From Mycolicibacterium hodleri (GTDB lineage: Bacteria; Actinomycetota; Actinomycetes; Mycobacteriales; Mycobacteriaceae), in assembly GCF_006439015.1 (NCBI RefSeq), contig NZ_RCZG01000001.1, positions 620,001 through 684,000 on the forward strand: a stretch of 64,000 nucleotides of DNA, given 5' to 3'. The position numbers and the translations under genes were made by a program. Below the pieces are notes generated by a model, which was not told the DNA's origin, searched no databases, and saw nothing but the letters and a program-made list of their open reading frames with translations. This document shows positions 29,236 to 37,352 of this stretch, in pieces (position 1 is the stretch's first letter; every line of letters starts with the position of its first letter).

Positions 29236-29805
29236 CTACGTTTCGGTCGCTGGCGGATACCTCAGTCCTGCAGCATGTCTGAGCTGAGCGAAGAACTGAT
29301 CGTCGTCATCGCTGCGAACCAGGTAGTGCGACGTGGCCACGCGTACCACGGCCGCTGCCGCGATGGCCGCGTCGGGCCCCGGTATCAGCGCCTCGAACTG
29401 CTGACGCATGAGCGGAATGATCCGCGCGAGACTGGGGATGACGTGTTCGGGTTCGACGTCGACCATACGCAGCCCCGGATAGGACTGCTGATATTCGACG
29501 ATCACCCGCAGCGCGGCCTCGAGTCGCTGGCTGAGGGGCAGCCCGATGTAGGCCTTCGCGACCGCCCTCTGGTAGAAGAGTCGCTCCCATACGACGAAGG
29601 CGTCAAGCAATTCCTGTTTCGACCCGAACCAGCGGTACAGCGTGGGCCGTGAGACGCCGGCCTTCGTCGCCACGTCCGACAGGCTGAGTTTGGTGATCCC
29701 GTTGTCGCCCAGCACTTCGGCGGTGGCGGCGAGTATCCGCTCGCGGGTGGAGCCGTCGACCTCGACCGTCCGTGGCACGTCCGTGCCGCGCCACGGTTCC
29801 GTCAT
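29236..29805 (-). CDS. TetR-family regulator (paralogue 2)
   Basis: A 189-residue TetR protein with HTH LSLSDVATKAGVSRPTLYRWFGSKQELLDAF and the C-terminal block VRVATSHYLVRSDDDDQFFAQLRHAAGL, the same pattern as paralogue 1 (27370-27915). The pair probably arose by duplication around the CoA-transferase. The start codon (29805) is exactly 10 bases from motif copy b, suggesting autoregulation. The gene is convergent with the CoA-transferase, with 20 bases between the stops. Confidence 0.88.
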   Translation of the reverse strand: MTEPWRGTDVPRTVEVDGSTRERILAATAEVLGDNGITKLSLSDVATKAGVSRPTLYRWFGSKQELLDAFVVWERLFYQRAVAKAYIGLPLSQRLEAALRVIVEYQQSYPGLRMVDVEPEHVIPSLARIIPLMRQQFEALIPGPDAAIAAAAVVRVATSHYLVRSDDDDQFFAQLRHAAGLRYPPATET

Positions 29806-29814
29806 GGCAACAGC

Positions 29815-29840
29815 TTTACAAATTTTTGCCTGAGTGTCAC
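29815..29840. promoter_or_regulatory. Regulon motif copy b (upstream of TetR paralogue 2)
   Basis: TTTACAA (29815-29821), 13 bases, TGTCAC (29835-29840). The TetR start codon begins 10 bases away at 29805. The remaining gap to 29986 holds no supported gene. Confidence 0.75.
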
Positions 29841-29986
29841 GCTATTGGCGTCCGGACGGTTACCACGACACGGTGTGGTTGCGGTCCCAGTTCTTCGCCA
29901 TGTCCCGGCCGGCGGTGCGATCGCGGCGATCGTGGATCTGGAAACCGTGGCCGCGCTCCAACGGTCGATGTGAGTGCGCAGCTGGG

Positions 29987-31807
29987 CTATGGCGTGATCA
30001 GCACCCCGGCCTGCGACGCTGCGTACGCGAGCTGCGAGATCGTGAGATCCCCATAGCCGACGTTGACCGGACCCATGGTTGATCCCAGCCACGGCACCAC
30101 GCCTGGATCCGGGGTGACGCCCAGGTTGTATGCCTGCATGCCGGGTAGGTGATGCTCGAAGAAGTTGCCCAGGAAGTCCACGAAGAAGATGGCCGTTCCG
30201 ATGATGCTGGTGCCCCACCAGGGCGACGCATTCAGCAAAGGGTTGATGGCATTCGGATCGCCGATCATCACGATCGAGCCGTAGTGCGGCTTGCTTCCCC
30301 CGCCCGGCACGTAGGCGGGCATGAACGGTTGCAGCCCCGGCAGATCGGTGGCCAGGTAGGCCGCCGGGTCGCCGTAGGTCTCCACGTTGATGAATCCCGA
30401 GTGGACGCCGTTGTCCGGCACGACGGTGTTGAGGCCCGGGCTCTCGAATCCGATACCGCCCAAACCCGTCTGCTGCGAGACGTATTCGGCCTCCCAGCCG
30501 CCCAGCGAGTGTCCCGTGACGAAGATGTCGCTGAAGTCGTAACCCTGGAGGGCGGCCGCGGCCTCGACCTTCTTCTCGAAGTCGAGCGAGTCGATGAAGG
30601 CCCGCGGCGTGCCGTGCGTCAGGATGACCCGGGTATCGGCGATCAACTGCGAAATGGCGATCAGCGGATTGAACAGCAGGTGGGTGCCGCCGGTCGTGCC
30701 CTGATACGCAATGATGATCTGCTGTTGCGGCGTCACCCACACCTGCGCCGAAGCGCCGGTGAAGGTGTGGATCATTCTCATCGGCAGGCCGTCGACGGTG
30801 AACGGCTGCAAGCCACCGGGGGTGCCGCCCAATACGTACTCAGCGGCAGAGGCGTTCAAGAACTGCGCCACCGTGGGCGTCAATGCGGTCGTTGGGCCGG
30901 TATACGTCTCGGTCGACCACACCGGTTGCACGGCAGGCGTTCTGTCCAATCCCAGTACGTGCTCCACCCGCCGAAAGACCGCGAACAACAACTCGTCGAT
31001 CGGGCTGAAGTTGATCGGACTCTTCGGTCCGTTGACCGAGGTGGTGAGATCCAACGCTTGAAGAACCGTGTTGATGATCCGGCCGGGCAACGCGAGGATC
31101 TTCGCGATCGGCGAGAGCGGACCCGGTGGGTTCGGTGTCGTGCTGCTGACCGTCGTCGCAGTGCTCTGGACGGCGATCTCCGGGGTGGCCCGCGGCGCCT
31201 GGACGCCGCCCGTCACCGCCTCGGACCGTGCTGCGGATCGGATCGACCCGGCTAGCTCCGGGTGGGACCTGCTGGTGGGCTTGAAGACTCGGGTGGGCCG
31301 TGATGTGGCCCTCTGGGAGGACGTGGCCGGCGCGGTTCCATTCGACTTCGAGCCGGACGGGGTTGAAGAAGTGATCGCAGATGAGGTTTCCGCCGGCGAA
31401 TCGATGTCCGATGGTGCTGTGCTCTCGCCGGTCGTGTCCGAGGTCTCGGTGGCTGGGCTGGTCGAAACGTGCTGCGACGTCGACGGATTTGCAGGCCTCG
31501 ATGGCTTGGGATGCTTGGTCCATGGATTTCTGGAGGTCGTCGTAGAACCCGGCTCGGGGCCTGAGTGTGGCGGCGCCGAGGCCGTTGACGATGCGTCCTG
31601 ACGAGAAGGGTTGCCTTCGGTCGGCTTCTTGGGCCCCGAACTCGACGCGCTTGACGGGGCGCCCGCAGACCCGGGGCTGGTGTCCGCCCATGCCACGCCG
31701 TGACTGGTCGCAGCGACCAGTCCCAAGCAGATCGCCATCACGGCCAGGCGGTACCGGCCCTGGGACAGCGAGTCCCGGTACGCGGTGCGCCGCTCGTACA
31801 CCGTCAT
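29987..31807 (-). CDS. Secreted lipase-like alpha/beta hydrolase with long Ser/Thr/Pro-rich linker
   Basis: A 606-residue exported protein. A basic N-terminus and hydrophobic helix (about 20-42, LAVMAICLGLVAATSHGVAWA) form a signal peptide. About 170 residues of Ser/Thr/Pro-rich low complexity follow, then a C-terminal hydrolase with the class-3-lipase-type elbow VTGHSLGGWEAEYV (nucleophile Ser) and AYQGTTGG before it. ATG 31807 has AGAGGGGAC upstream. The linker resembles glycosylated cell-wall spacers. It may hydrolyse extracellular lipids or esters. Possible catalytic Asp and His lie in later segments (YGDPA, KPHYGS) but cannot be fixed by eye. Confidence 0.75.
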   Translation of the reverse strand: MTVYERRTAYRDSLSQGRYRLAVMAICLGLVAATSHGVAWADTSPGSAGAPSSASSSGPKKPTEGNPSRQDASSTASAPPHSGPEPGSTTTSRNPWTKHPKPSRPANPSTSQHVSTSPATETSDTTGESTAPSDIDSPAETSSAITSSTPSGSKSNGTAPATSSQRATSRPTRVFKPTSRSHPELAGSIRSAARSEAVTGGVQAPRATPEIAVQSTATTVSSTTPNPPGPLSPIAKILALPGRIINTVLQALDLTTSVNGPKSPINFSPIDELLFAVFRRVEHVLGLDRTPAVQPVWSTETYTGPTTALTPTVAQFLNASAAEYVLGGTPGGLQPFTVDGLPMRMIHTFTGASAQVWVTPQQQIIIAYQGTTGGTHLLFNPLIAISQLIADTRVILTHGTPRAFIDSLDFEKKVEAAAALQGYDFSDIFVTGHSLGGWEAEYVSQQTGLGGIGFESPGLNTVVPDNGVHSGFINVETYGDPAAYLATDLPGLQPFMPAYVPGGGSKPHYGSIVMIGDPNAINPLLNASPWWGTSIIGTAIFFVDFLGNFFEHHLPGMQAYNLGVTPDPGVVPWLGSTMGPVNVGYGDLTISQLAYAASQAGVLITP

Positions 31808-31977
31808 TGATGTCCCCTCTGACATTGCGTCGTGTGTGCGGATTCACTGCCGATGCGGACTGGGTCAGCCGACGCGGTATACGACGCCGAAAGGATATGA
31901 CATCGGGTGATGTCAGTCTTGGTTATCGCCGCAGTCAGCCCCCGACTCGACGAAGGGACGCCGTTCGCCCGACGCGG

Positions 31978-32004
31978 TTTACAAAGGACACATGAGAATG
32001 TCAC
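31978..32004. promoter_or_regulatory. Regulon motif copy c (upstream of SnoaL-like gene)
   Basis: TTTACAA (31978-31984), 14 bases, TGTCAC (31999-32004), then GGTGTCT as in copy d. It lies 45 bases before the SnoaL-like start, with the TGTCAC side facing the gene. It is one base longer than the other copies. Confidence 0.65.
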
Positions 32005-32048
32005 GGTGTCTGGGCAACCCCGCTCGGACATCGTCAAGAAGGCTGGTC

Positions 32049-32543
32049 GTGGACACAGTTGAGCTAGTCGAAATCGAGGCGCTCAAACAGCTCAAGGCGC
32101 GCTACTGTCGGCTCCTCGACGCGAAGGACTGGCAGGCCTGGCGAGGGATCTTCAGCGACGACTTCACGAGTGACACCTCCAAGGCGGGCGGCAAGGTGAT
32201 CCGCGGCGCGGACGACTTCGTCGCGTTCACGCGCAATCATCTGAAGAAGTCGTCGCAGGCCACGGCGCACCAGGTACACGCTCCGGAGCTCGAACTCACC
32301 TCGGCCACTACGGCGGTCGGCATCTGGGCACTCGAGGACGTCGTCAGGCTGGCGCCCGGAGTCAATCTTCGTGGCTACGGGCACTATCACGAGACGTACG
32401 AGAAGGTCGACGGCCAGTGGTTCATAAAGACCTCGACCCTGACTCGACTGCGCGAGGACGTTTTCAACCCCTTCGTATCCGTGTACGTGTCCGACCGCAT
32501 GAAGAGGGCGGGAGCGCGGATTGTGCGAAGGTTGTCGAAGTAG
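32049..32543 (+). CDS. SnoaL-like / NTF2-fold protein
   Basis: A 164-residue protein of the SnoaL_4-type NTF2 superfamily: IEALKQLKARYCRLLDAKDWQAWRGIFSDDFTSD is the characteristic N-terminal helix and acidic turn, and GHYHETYEKVDGQWFIKTSTLTRLREDV the C-terminal sheet. Relatives include cyclases, dehydratases and steroid or bile-acid isomerases. GTG 32049 follows AAGAAGG; upstream ATGs at 31992 and 31998 fall inside operator copy c. Probably part of the same TetR-controlled pathway as the downstream acyl-CoA dehydrogenase. Confidence 0.8.
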   Translation: MDTVELVEIEALKQLKARYCRLLDAKDWQAWRGIFSDDFTSDTSKAGGKVIRGADDFVAFTRNHLKKSSQATAHQVHAPELELTSATTAVGIWALEDVVRLAPGVNLRGYGHYHETYEKVDGQWFIKTSTLTRLREDVFNPFVSVYVSDRMKRAGARIVRRLSK

Positions 32544-32575
32544 GCGGGACCTCCTCGGTCGATAGTGTCACTAAC

Positions 32576-32601
32576 TTTACAAAATCTAAGTTGAGTGTCA
32601 C
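32576..32601. promoter_or_regulatory. Regulon motif copy d (upstream of acyl-CoA dehydrogenase)
   Basis: TTTACAA (32576-32582), 13 bases, TGTCAC (32596-32601), then GGTGTCT as in copy c. An extra TGTCAC lies at 32566-32571, 30 bases before the motif's own. The acyl-CoA dehydrogenase starts 40 bases downstream. Confidence 0.75.
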
Positions 32602-32640
32602 GGTGTCTCGATGGGTGGCAGCAGCGATGGGCAGAAGTAG

Positions 32641-33813
32641 ATGGACTTCTCGCGAGTCGAGCTTTCAGAAGTAGATCAGGCCTTCCAGGAAGACCTGCGC
32701 GCCTTCCTCGCCGAGGTCGTCAACGACGAGGTGATTCGGCACGACCGTGAGACCGGTGACAACTTCGACGAGGGCATGCACTGCGCACTCGGTGACGAGG
32801 GCTACCTGGCGCAGTACTACCAAGCCACGGACCGCGGCGGGTTCGATGCACTGCGCATGCGGATCTTCGAATTGGAGATCGGTCGCGCCGATGCGCCATG
32901 GTTCCACTCGGGAACGACGAGGATGGTCGCCCAGGCTCTGCAACAGTTCGCCTCACCGGAGCTCGTCGCCGCGGTGATGCCGGGCGTAATCGCGGGCCCG
33001 ACGCGACTCTGCCTCGGCTACACCGAACCCGATGGCGGCTCGGACGTCGCCACCTGTAAGACGCGGGCGGTGCGCGATGGGGACGGCTGGATCATCAACG
33101 GCGCCAAGATGTTCACCTCGAACGCCCACCACGCGCAGTACGTCTTCCTCATCACCAACACCGATCCCAGCGCACCCAAACACCAGAGTCTGACGATGTT
33201 TCTCGTCCCGCTCGACACGCCGGGCATCGAGATCCAGGGCATCCGCACCGTCGACGGCGACCGCACCAACATCACCTACTACAGCGATGTGCGCGTCGAC
33301 GACCGCCACCGGGTGGGCGAGGTCAATGGAGGATGGGCGGTGCTGCGGGGAGCGCTTCACGCCGAACACGGCACCGTGGAACGAGATGCTCAAGGCCTGC
33401 AGAAGATCGCTGCGATGACAGAACACGTCGTGCTTCTGGCCAAGGCGATCGACACCATCGCGAAGATCGTCCCCGATGATCGGGCCGTGCGGTACCGGCT
33501 GGGCCGCGACATCGCCCGATTGGAAGCCGCGATGAGCACGCCTGGAATGTTCGGTCGTGTCGCCATCGCGCAGACGCTGCGAGACGTGACGCCGGACCTG
33601 ATGGACATGCTCGGCGTCGCCGGAGCTCTGCCGTCGGGCACTCGCGGCGCGGCCGATGACGGAGGAGCGGAGTTTCTGTTCAGGCTGGCCGGTCCGACGG
33701 GTGTCTACGGCGGCACTCTCGAGGTGTTCCGGAACATGATCGCCCAACACGCATTGGGACTCGGGCGCCCCGACTATTCGCCACCCGCCAAGAAAGGGGC
33801 CGTGGCGCAGTGA
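32641..33813 (+). CDS. Acyl-CoA dehydrogenase family protein
   Basis: A 390-residue FAD-dependent acyl-CoA dehydrogenase introducing a 2,3-double bond. The FAD/substrate motifs are CLGYTEPDGGSD (about 121-132) and WIINGAKMFTSNAHHA, and the C-terminal TGVYGGTLEVFRNMIAQHALGLGRP carries the usual helix with Glu. ATG 32641 lies 40 bases downstream of regulon motif d. The stop overlaps the F420 oxidoreductase start by 4 bases (GTGA). Two-subunit FadE heteromers are common in mycobacterial sterol breakdown, but no partner FadE is adjacent. Confidence 0.92.
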   Translation: MDFSRVELSEVDQAFQEDLRAFLAEVVNDEVIRHDRETGDNFDEGMHCALGDEGYLAQYYQATDRGGFDALRMRIFELEIGRADAPWFHSGTTRMVAQALQQFASPELVAAVMPGVIAGPTRLCLGYTEPDGGSDVATCKTRAVRDGDGWIINGAKMFTSNAHHAQYVFLITNTDPSAPKHQSLTMFLVPLDTPGIEIQGIRTVDGDRTNITYYSDVRVDDRHRVGEVNGGWAVLRGALHAEHGTVERDAQGLQKIAAMTEHVVLLAKAIDTIAKIVPDDRAVRYRLGRDIARLEAAMSTPGMFGRVAIAQTLRDVTPDLMDMLGVAGALPSGTRGAADDGGAEFLFRLAGPTGVYGGTLEVFRNMIAQHALGLGRPDYSPPAKKGAVAQ

Positions 33814-34730
33814 AGTTCACCATCACCCACCCGATGCACTCCCACCCCTACAATCCGGAACTCGTCAGCGGCAAGGGGGTTGGGGCAGTCGCAGCGGCGG
33901 CGGAGGCGGCCGGCCTGCACGGGTTCGGCTTCACCGACCACCCCGCGCCGACGCAGCGCTGGCTGCAGTCCGGCGGGCACGACGCCCTCGACCCCTTCGT
34001 CGCGATGGGCTTCGCGGCCGCGCGCACGACCACCCTGCGCCTGATCCCCAACGTCGTAGTGCTGCCGTACCGCAATCCGTTCGTGGTGGCCAAGGTGGGA
34101 GCGACACTGGACCTGCTGTCCGCTGGCCGCTTCACCCTGGCGGTTGGCGTCGGCTATCTCAAACGCGAATTCATGGCACTCGGAGTGGATTTCGAAGAGC
34201 GCGGCGCCTTGTTCGAGGAGGCCCTGCAGGTCATCCGCAGCGTGTGGACCGACGATGATGTCTCGTTCGAAGGTCGGCACTTCACGGCCACCGGGATCAC
34301 CGCACACCCACGGCCGGTCAGCAAGCCGCACCCGCCGATCTGGATCGGTGGCAACACTGCCGCGGCGCGGCGCAGAGTCGCGGAATACGGTGATGGCTGG
34401 TGTCCGTTCCCCGCTCCCGCAGTGCTGGCGCAGACCGCTCGTACGGCAGCCATGGAAACAATCGACGACCTGGCGGCGGGTATCGACGACCTCCGGCGCA
34501 GGTGTGACGAGGCGGGCCGGGATCCGGATGCCCTCGACGTCACTTTCATCAACGCGACTGGCGGCAACCCGGCGAACGACGATTTCAGCGCCGACGAATT
34601 CCTTTCGGGTGTCGAGAAACTCGAGGCGCTCGGCGTCACCTGGACCCAGGTGCACATCCCTGGCGACAGCCTGGCCCACGCCGTGGAAGTCATCGACAAG
34701 TTCGGCGAGCTGGTCATCTCTGCGACCTGA
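33810..34730 (+). CDS. LLM-class F420-dependent oxidoreductase
   Basis: A 306-residue luciferase-like TIM-barrel protein: GFGFTDHPAPTQRW, LRLIPNVVVLPYRNPFVVAKVGATLDLLSAGRF, GVGYLKREFMALGVDFEERG and PHPPIWIGGNTAAARRRVAEYGDGW are typical of mycobacterial TIGR03619-type F420 enzymes. It probably uses F420 rather than FMN, as is usual in this genus. The GTG start overlaps the dehydrogenase stop, so it is co-translated in the same catabolic operon. Substrate unknown. Confidence 0.9.
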   Translation: MKFTITHPMHSHPYNPELVSGKGVGAVAAAAEAAGLHGFGFTDHPAPTQRWLQSGGHDALDPFVAMGFAAARTTTLRLIPNVVVLPYRNPFVVAKVGATLDLLSAGRFTLAVGVGYLKREFMALGVDFEERGALFEEALQVIRSVWTDDDVSFEGRHFTATGITAHPRPVSKPHPPIWIGGNTAAARRRVAEYGDGWCPFPAPAVLAQTARTAAMETIDDLAAGIDDLRRRCDEAGRDPDALDVTFINATGGNPANDDFSADEFLSGVEKLEALGVTWTQVHIPGDSLAHAVEVIDKFGELVISAT

Positions 34731-34752
34731 GGACCCGCCCGACCGTATACGG

Positions 34753-35430
34753 TCAGCCCCCGGGCAACTCTGCGATGACGTCGACCCTGGTCTCGTCGAA
34801 GCTGAGGAAGCCCCGAATCGGAAGGGTCTCCGGCGGGGTGTCCTCGTAGCTCCAGGCGGCGTCGGCGTACACGGTGTCGTCGATCACCGTCGACCAGTAG
34901 GTGGCTTCACCCTTGTAGTTGCAGTAGCTGGCGGTCTCCGACCGCCGGAGCAGCTCGGTCCGGACCAATGTCGGGTTGACGTAAAGCCTTGGCGCCAAGG
35001 ATGTCTCGAACACGATGACGGTGTCGCCCGTGTCGACGAGCACCACACCCGCCATGGTGACGCGCAGACCGCGGCGGGTGGGCCTGCAGTCCACCCGGTG
35101 GTAGGGGTTGGGCGGGTAATGGACGAGCGTGCGGCCTTCCTCGAGCCACACGTCGACGGCGCCCCACGGCACGTGGACGTATCCGGGAGCCTCGCAGACT
35201 GTGTCGTGGGGGAGCGCGGCCACCTCCTCGGCCGGGAATGCATAGCTCAGCGCGTGGCCGGGGCGGTGCACCAGCAGCGCGTGTTCGGTGTCGATGACGG
35301 CGCGGCCGTTCAGGATTGCCTGGATACGTCGGGGGTGTGGCTCGACGAATACGACCTCCGTGGGCAGTGGGGAGGAGAACCACCCGGCGGGATCGACGCT
35401 GAGCGGTCCACGACCAGCCACCAGGCTCAT
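34753..35430 (-). CDS. DUF427-domain protein
   Basis: About 225 residues. The C-terminal half carries the DUF427 pattern, ending SETASYCNYKGEATYWSTVIDDTVYADAAWSYEDTPPETLPIRGFLSFDETRVDV, and the N-terminal half has a similar weaker repeat (VHRPGHALSYAFPAEEV...APGYVHVPWGAVDVWLEEG). Function of the family is unknown. ATG 35430 is preferred to ATG 35436 because it puts the start exactly 10 bases from operator copy e, the same spacing seen at the aldehyde dehydrogenase and TetR2. It is divergent from the WS/DGAT gene. Confidence 0.82.
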   Translation of the reverse strand: MSLVAGRGPLSVDPAGWFSSPLPTEVVFVEPHPRRIQAILNGRAVIDTEHALLVHRPGHALSYAFPAEEVAALPHDTVCEAPGYVHVPWGAVDVWLEEGRTLVHYPPNPYHRVDCRPTRRGLRVTMAGVVLVDTGDTVIVFETSLAPRLYVNPTLVRTELLRRSETASYCNYKGEATYWSTVIDDTVYADAAWSYEDTPPETLPIRGFLSFDETRVDVIAELPGG

Positions 35431-35439
35431 CCTCATAGG

Positions 35440-35465
35440 TTTACAAGGATCGGCCCGAATGTCAC
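35440..35465. promoter_or_regulatory. Regulon motif copy e (DUF427 / WS-DGAT divergent gap)
   Basis: TTTACAA (35440-35446), 13 bases, TGTCAC (35460-35465). It lies in the divergent region, with TTTACAA next to the DUF427 start and TGTCAC towards the WS/DGAT gene, so it could control both. Confidence 0.72.
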
Positions 35466-35573
35466 GTCTACCGACGAAGTCGGCGGCACCGAAATCCGCG
35501 AAGGTTGGGCATCTGGCGCGCGCCCGTCGCCGAGATGGCGTCCAATGGAGGCTTCACACGAGGCGGGGTGGCG

Positions 35574-37019
35574 ATGAGGCGGCTCAACGGCGTGGATGCG
35601 CTGCTGTTGTACAGCGAGGCGCCCGAGATTCACATGCATACCCTGAAGATCGGCGTGCTCGACGTTTCCGGTCTGAACGGCGGCTTCAGCTTCGAACTGT
35701 TCCGGCGCGTTGCGGAACCACGGCTGCTCGCACTTAAGCCGCTGCGCTACCAACTCGTTGACATCCCGATGAAGCTGCATCACCCCATGTGGGTCGAGAA
35801 CCCCGGCATCGACTTCGACTACCACGTCCGCCAGGTGTCGGTGCCCGCGCCGGGCGGTCGGCGTGAACTCGACCAGATCATCGGCGAGATCGCGGGTACT
35901 CCGCTGGATCGCAGCAGGCCGCTGTGGGAGATGTACGTCGCCGAAGGTCTCGTGGGAGACCGCGTCGCGATCATCCACAAGGTGCACCACGTGCTCGCCG
36001 ACGGCGTCGCGTCGGCCAACCAGCTGGGCTGGGCCATCCAATCCGAGCCGCCCGACTTTCCCGCCGAGGCCATCCACACCGCGGAGTCGGAACGTACGGC
36101 GGGCGGCCTCGTCCGGGCGGCCGGGCGCGATCACGCCCGTCAGATTCGGCGCTTACCCAAGCTGGTCGCCGAGACCGCGAGCGGAGTATCGAGGGTCCAC
36201 CGTCGAGCCAAGGAACGCGGGACACACCCCGAACTCGCGCCCAACTTCGCCCCGCCGCCGACGTTCATCAACCACGTCGTGTCGCCGGTGCGTCGCTTCG
36301 CCACCGCCCCGCTGGCGCTGGTCGACGTCAAGGAGGCGGCGAAGGCACTCGGCGTGACCATCAACGACATCGTGCTGGCCACCGTCGCGGGAGCGCTGCG
36401 GGAGCTTCTGCTGACCTACGACGGTGCCGCGACCTCGCCGCTGATCGCGGGTGTGCCCGTCAGCTACGGCGATCCGGATCGCCTGGCGGGCAACGAGTTC
36501 ACCTACATGACGCCGTCGCTGGCCGTACACGTCGCCGATCCCTTGGAACGGGTCCGGCTGACCGCGACGGCTACCAAGATCGCCAAGGAGAATCACCACC
36601 TGCTCGGCCCAAAGTTGATCGCCACCTGGTTGAACTACCTGCCGCCGTCGGTGGCGCCGCCTGCCTTCCGCTGGCAGTCCAAGCGGATGGAGTCCAGCAT
36701 GATCATGAATCTGACCGTGTCCAACGTGCCGGGGCCGCGGGAGCGTGGCTCGTTTGGAGGCGCGGTGATCAGCGAGATCTACTCGGTGGGTCCGCTCGTC
36801 GTGGGCAGCGGGATGAACATCACGGTGTGGAGCTACGTCGATCAACTGAACATCTCCGTGCTCACCGACGATCTGACGACCGATGACCCACACGAGGTGA
36901 CCGACGCGATGATCACGGCATTCGACGAGTTGCGACGTGCAGCCGGGCTGTCAGGTGAGCTCACCGAGGTGAGCGACGCCATGCCGTTGGCACGGGCGGG
37001 GAACCGACCAGTGCGCTAG
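35574..37019 (+). CDS. WS/DGAT-family diacylglycerol O-acyltransferase
   Basis: A 481-residue wax-ester synthase/diacylglycerol acyltransferase that uses acyl-CoA to make triacylglycerol or wax esters for storage. The active-site motif HHVLADG is at 138-144 (His139, Asp143). Other family blocks are [14 protein letters not shown] at the start, [24 protein letters not shown] and [13 protein letters not shown] 35574 gives the family start; the frame to 35505 is unlikely. Control by the same operator as catabolic genes would link substrate breakdown to lipid storage. The stop overlaps the convergent DUF2631 gene by 4 bases. Confidence 0.92.
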   Translation: MRRLNGVDALLLYSEAPEIHMHTLKIGVLDVSGLNGGFSFELFRRVAEPRLLALKPLRYQLVDIPMKLHHPMWVENPGIDFDYHVRQVSVPAPGGRRELDQIIGEIAGTPLDRSRPLWEMYVAEGLVGDRVAIIHKVHHVLADGVASANQLGWAIQSEPPDFPAEAIHTAESERTAGGLVRAAGRDHARQIRRLPKLVAETASGVSRVHRRAKERGTHPELAPNFAPPPTFINHVVSPVRRFATAPLALVDVKEAAKALGVTINDIVLATVAGALRELLLTYDGAATSPLIAGVPVSYGDPDRLAGNEFTYMTPSLAVHVADPLERVRLTATATKIAKENHHLLGPKLIATWLNYLPPSVAPPAFRWQSKRMESSMIMNLTVSNVPGPRERGSFGGAVISEIYSVGPLVVGSGMNITVWSYVDQLNISVLTDDLTTDDPHEVTDAMITAFDELRRAAGLSGELTEVSDAMPLARAGNRPVR

Positions 37020-37270
37020 CGGGTCCAGCCACGACGGCGCAGCCACCAGTCGCGGAACACGATGCCCCAGATGGCGAGGGCGAAGCCGATGAGGAAGATG
37101 TCCTCGACGTGACCGACGTGGTTGCCCCGCAGCATGGCGAGCATGAAGAAGCCGGCCAGGATGCCGCCGATCTGGATGGCGCGGTGATTCTGCTTCGACC
37201 AACCCCAGTTCGCCGACGGCACGTCCTCGACATCGACGCCGGTGTGTCGTTCGACCTCGGTGTTCGCCAC
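37016..37270 (-). CDS. DUF2631 small membrane protein (Rv2876-like)
   Basis: An 84-residue protein with N-terminal [12 protein letters not shown] and two membrane helices (about 33-46 and 58-72), with the conserved [19 protein letters not shown] between and within them. This matches M. tuberculosis Rv2876 (DUF2631), which lies beside mpt70 there. GTG 37270 has GAGGAG 7 bases upstream. Here it is separated from the fasciclin genes by about 8 kb of other genes. Function unknown. Confidence 0.88.
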   Translation of the reverse strand: MANTEVERHTGVDVEDVPSANWGWSKQNHRAIQIGGILAGFFMLAMLRGNHVGHVEDIFLIGFALAIWGIVFRDWWLRRRGWTR

Positions 37271-37352
37271 GGTTGCTCCTCACGGGGTCCGGTCTACGGC
37301 CCAATCAACTCCGCCCATTCTGGCATACGACAGGACGTCGTAGTCAGGGAGT

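Noticed and set aside
29846..29986. Minus-strand peptide ending RDMAKNWDRNHTVSW
   Set aside because: Looks protein-like but has no start in frame and is bounded by a stop at 29998; at most a remnant, not supportable as a gene.
30149..31255. Plus-strand frame opposite the secreted lipase-like gene
   Set aside because: Shadow frame with Arg/Glu/His-rich composition and no recognisable domain, while the minus strand has a signal peptide and GHSLGG.
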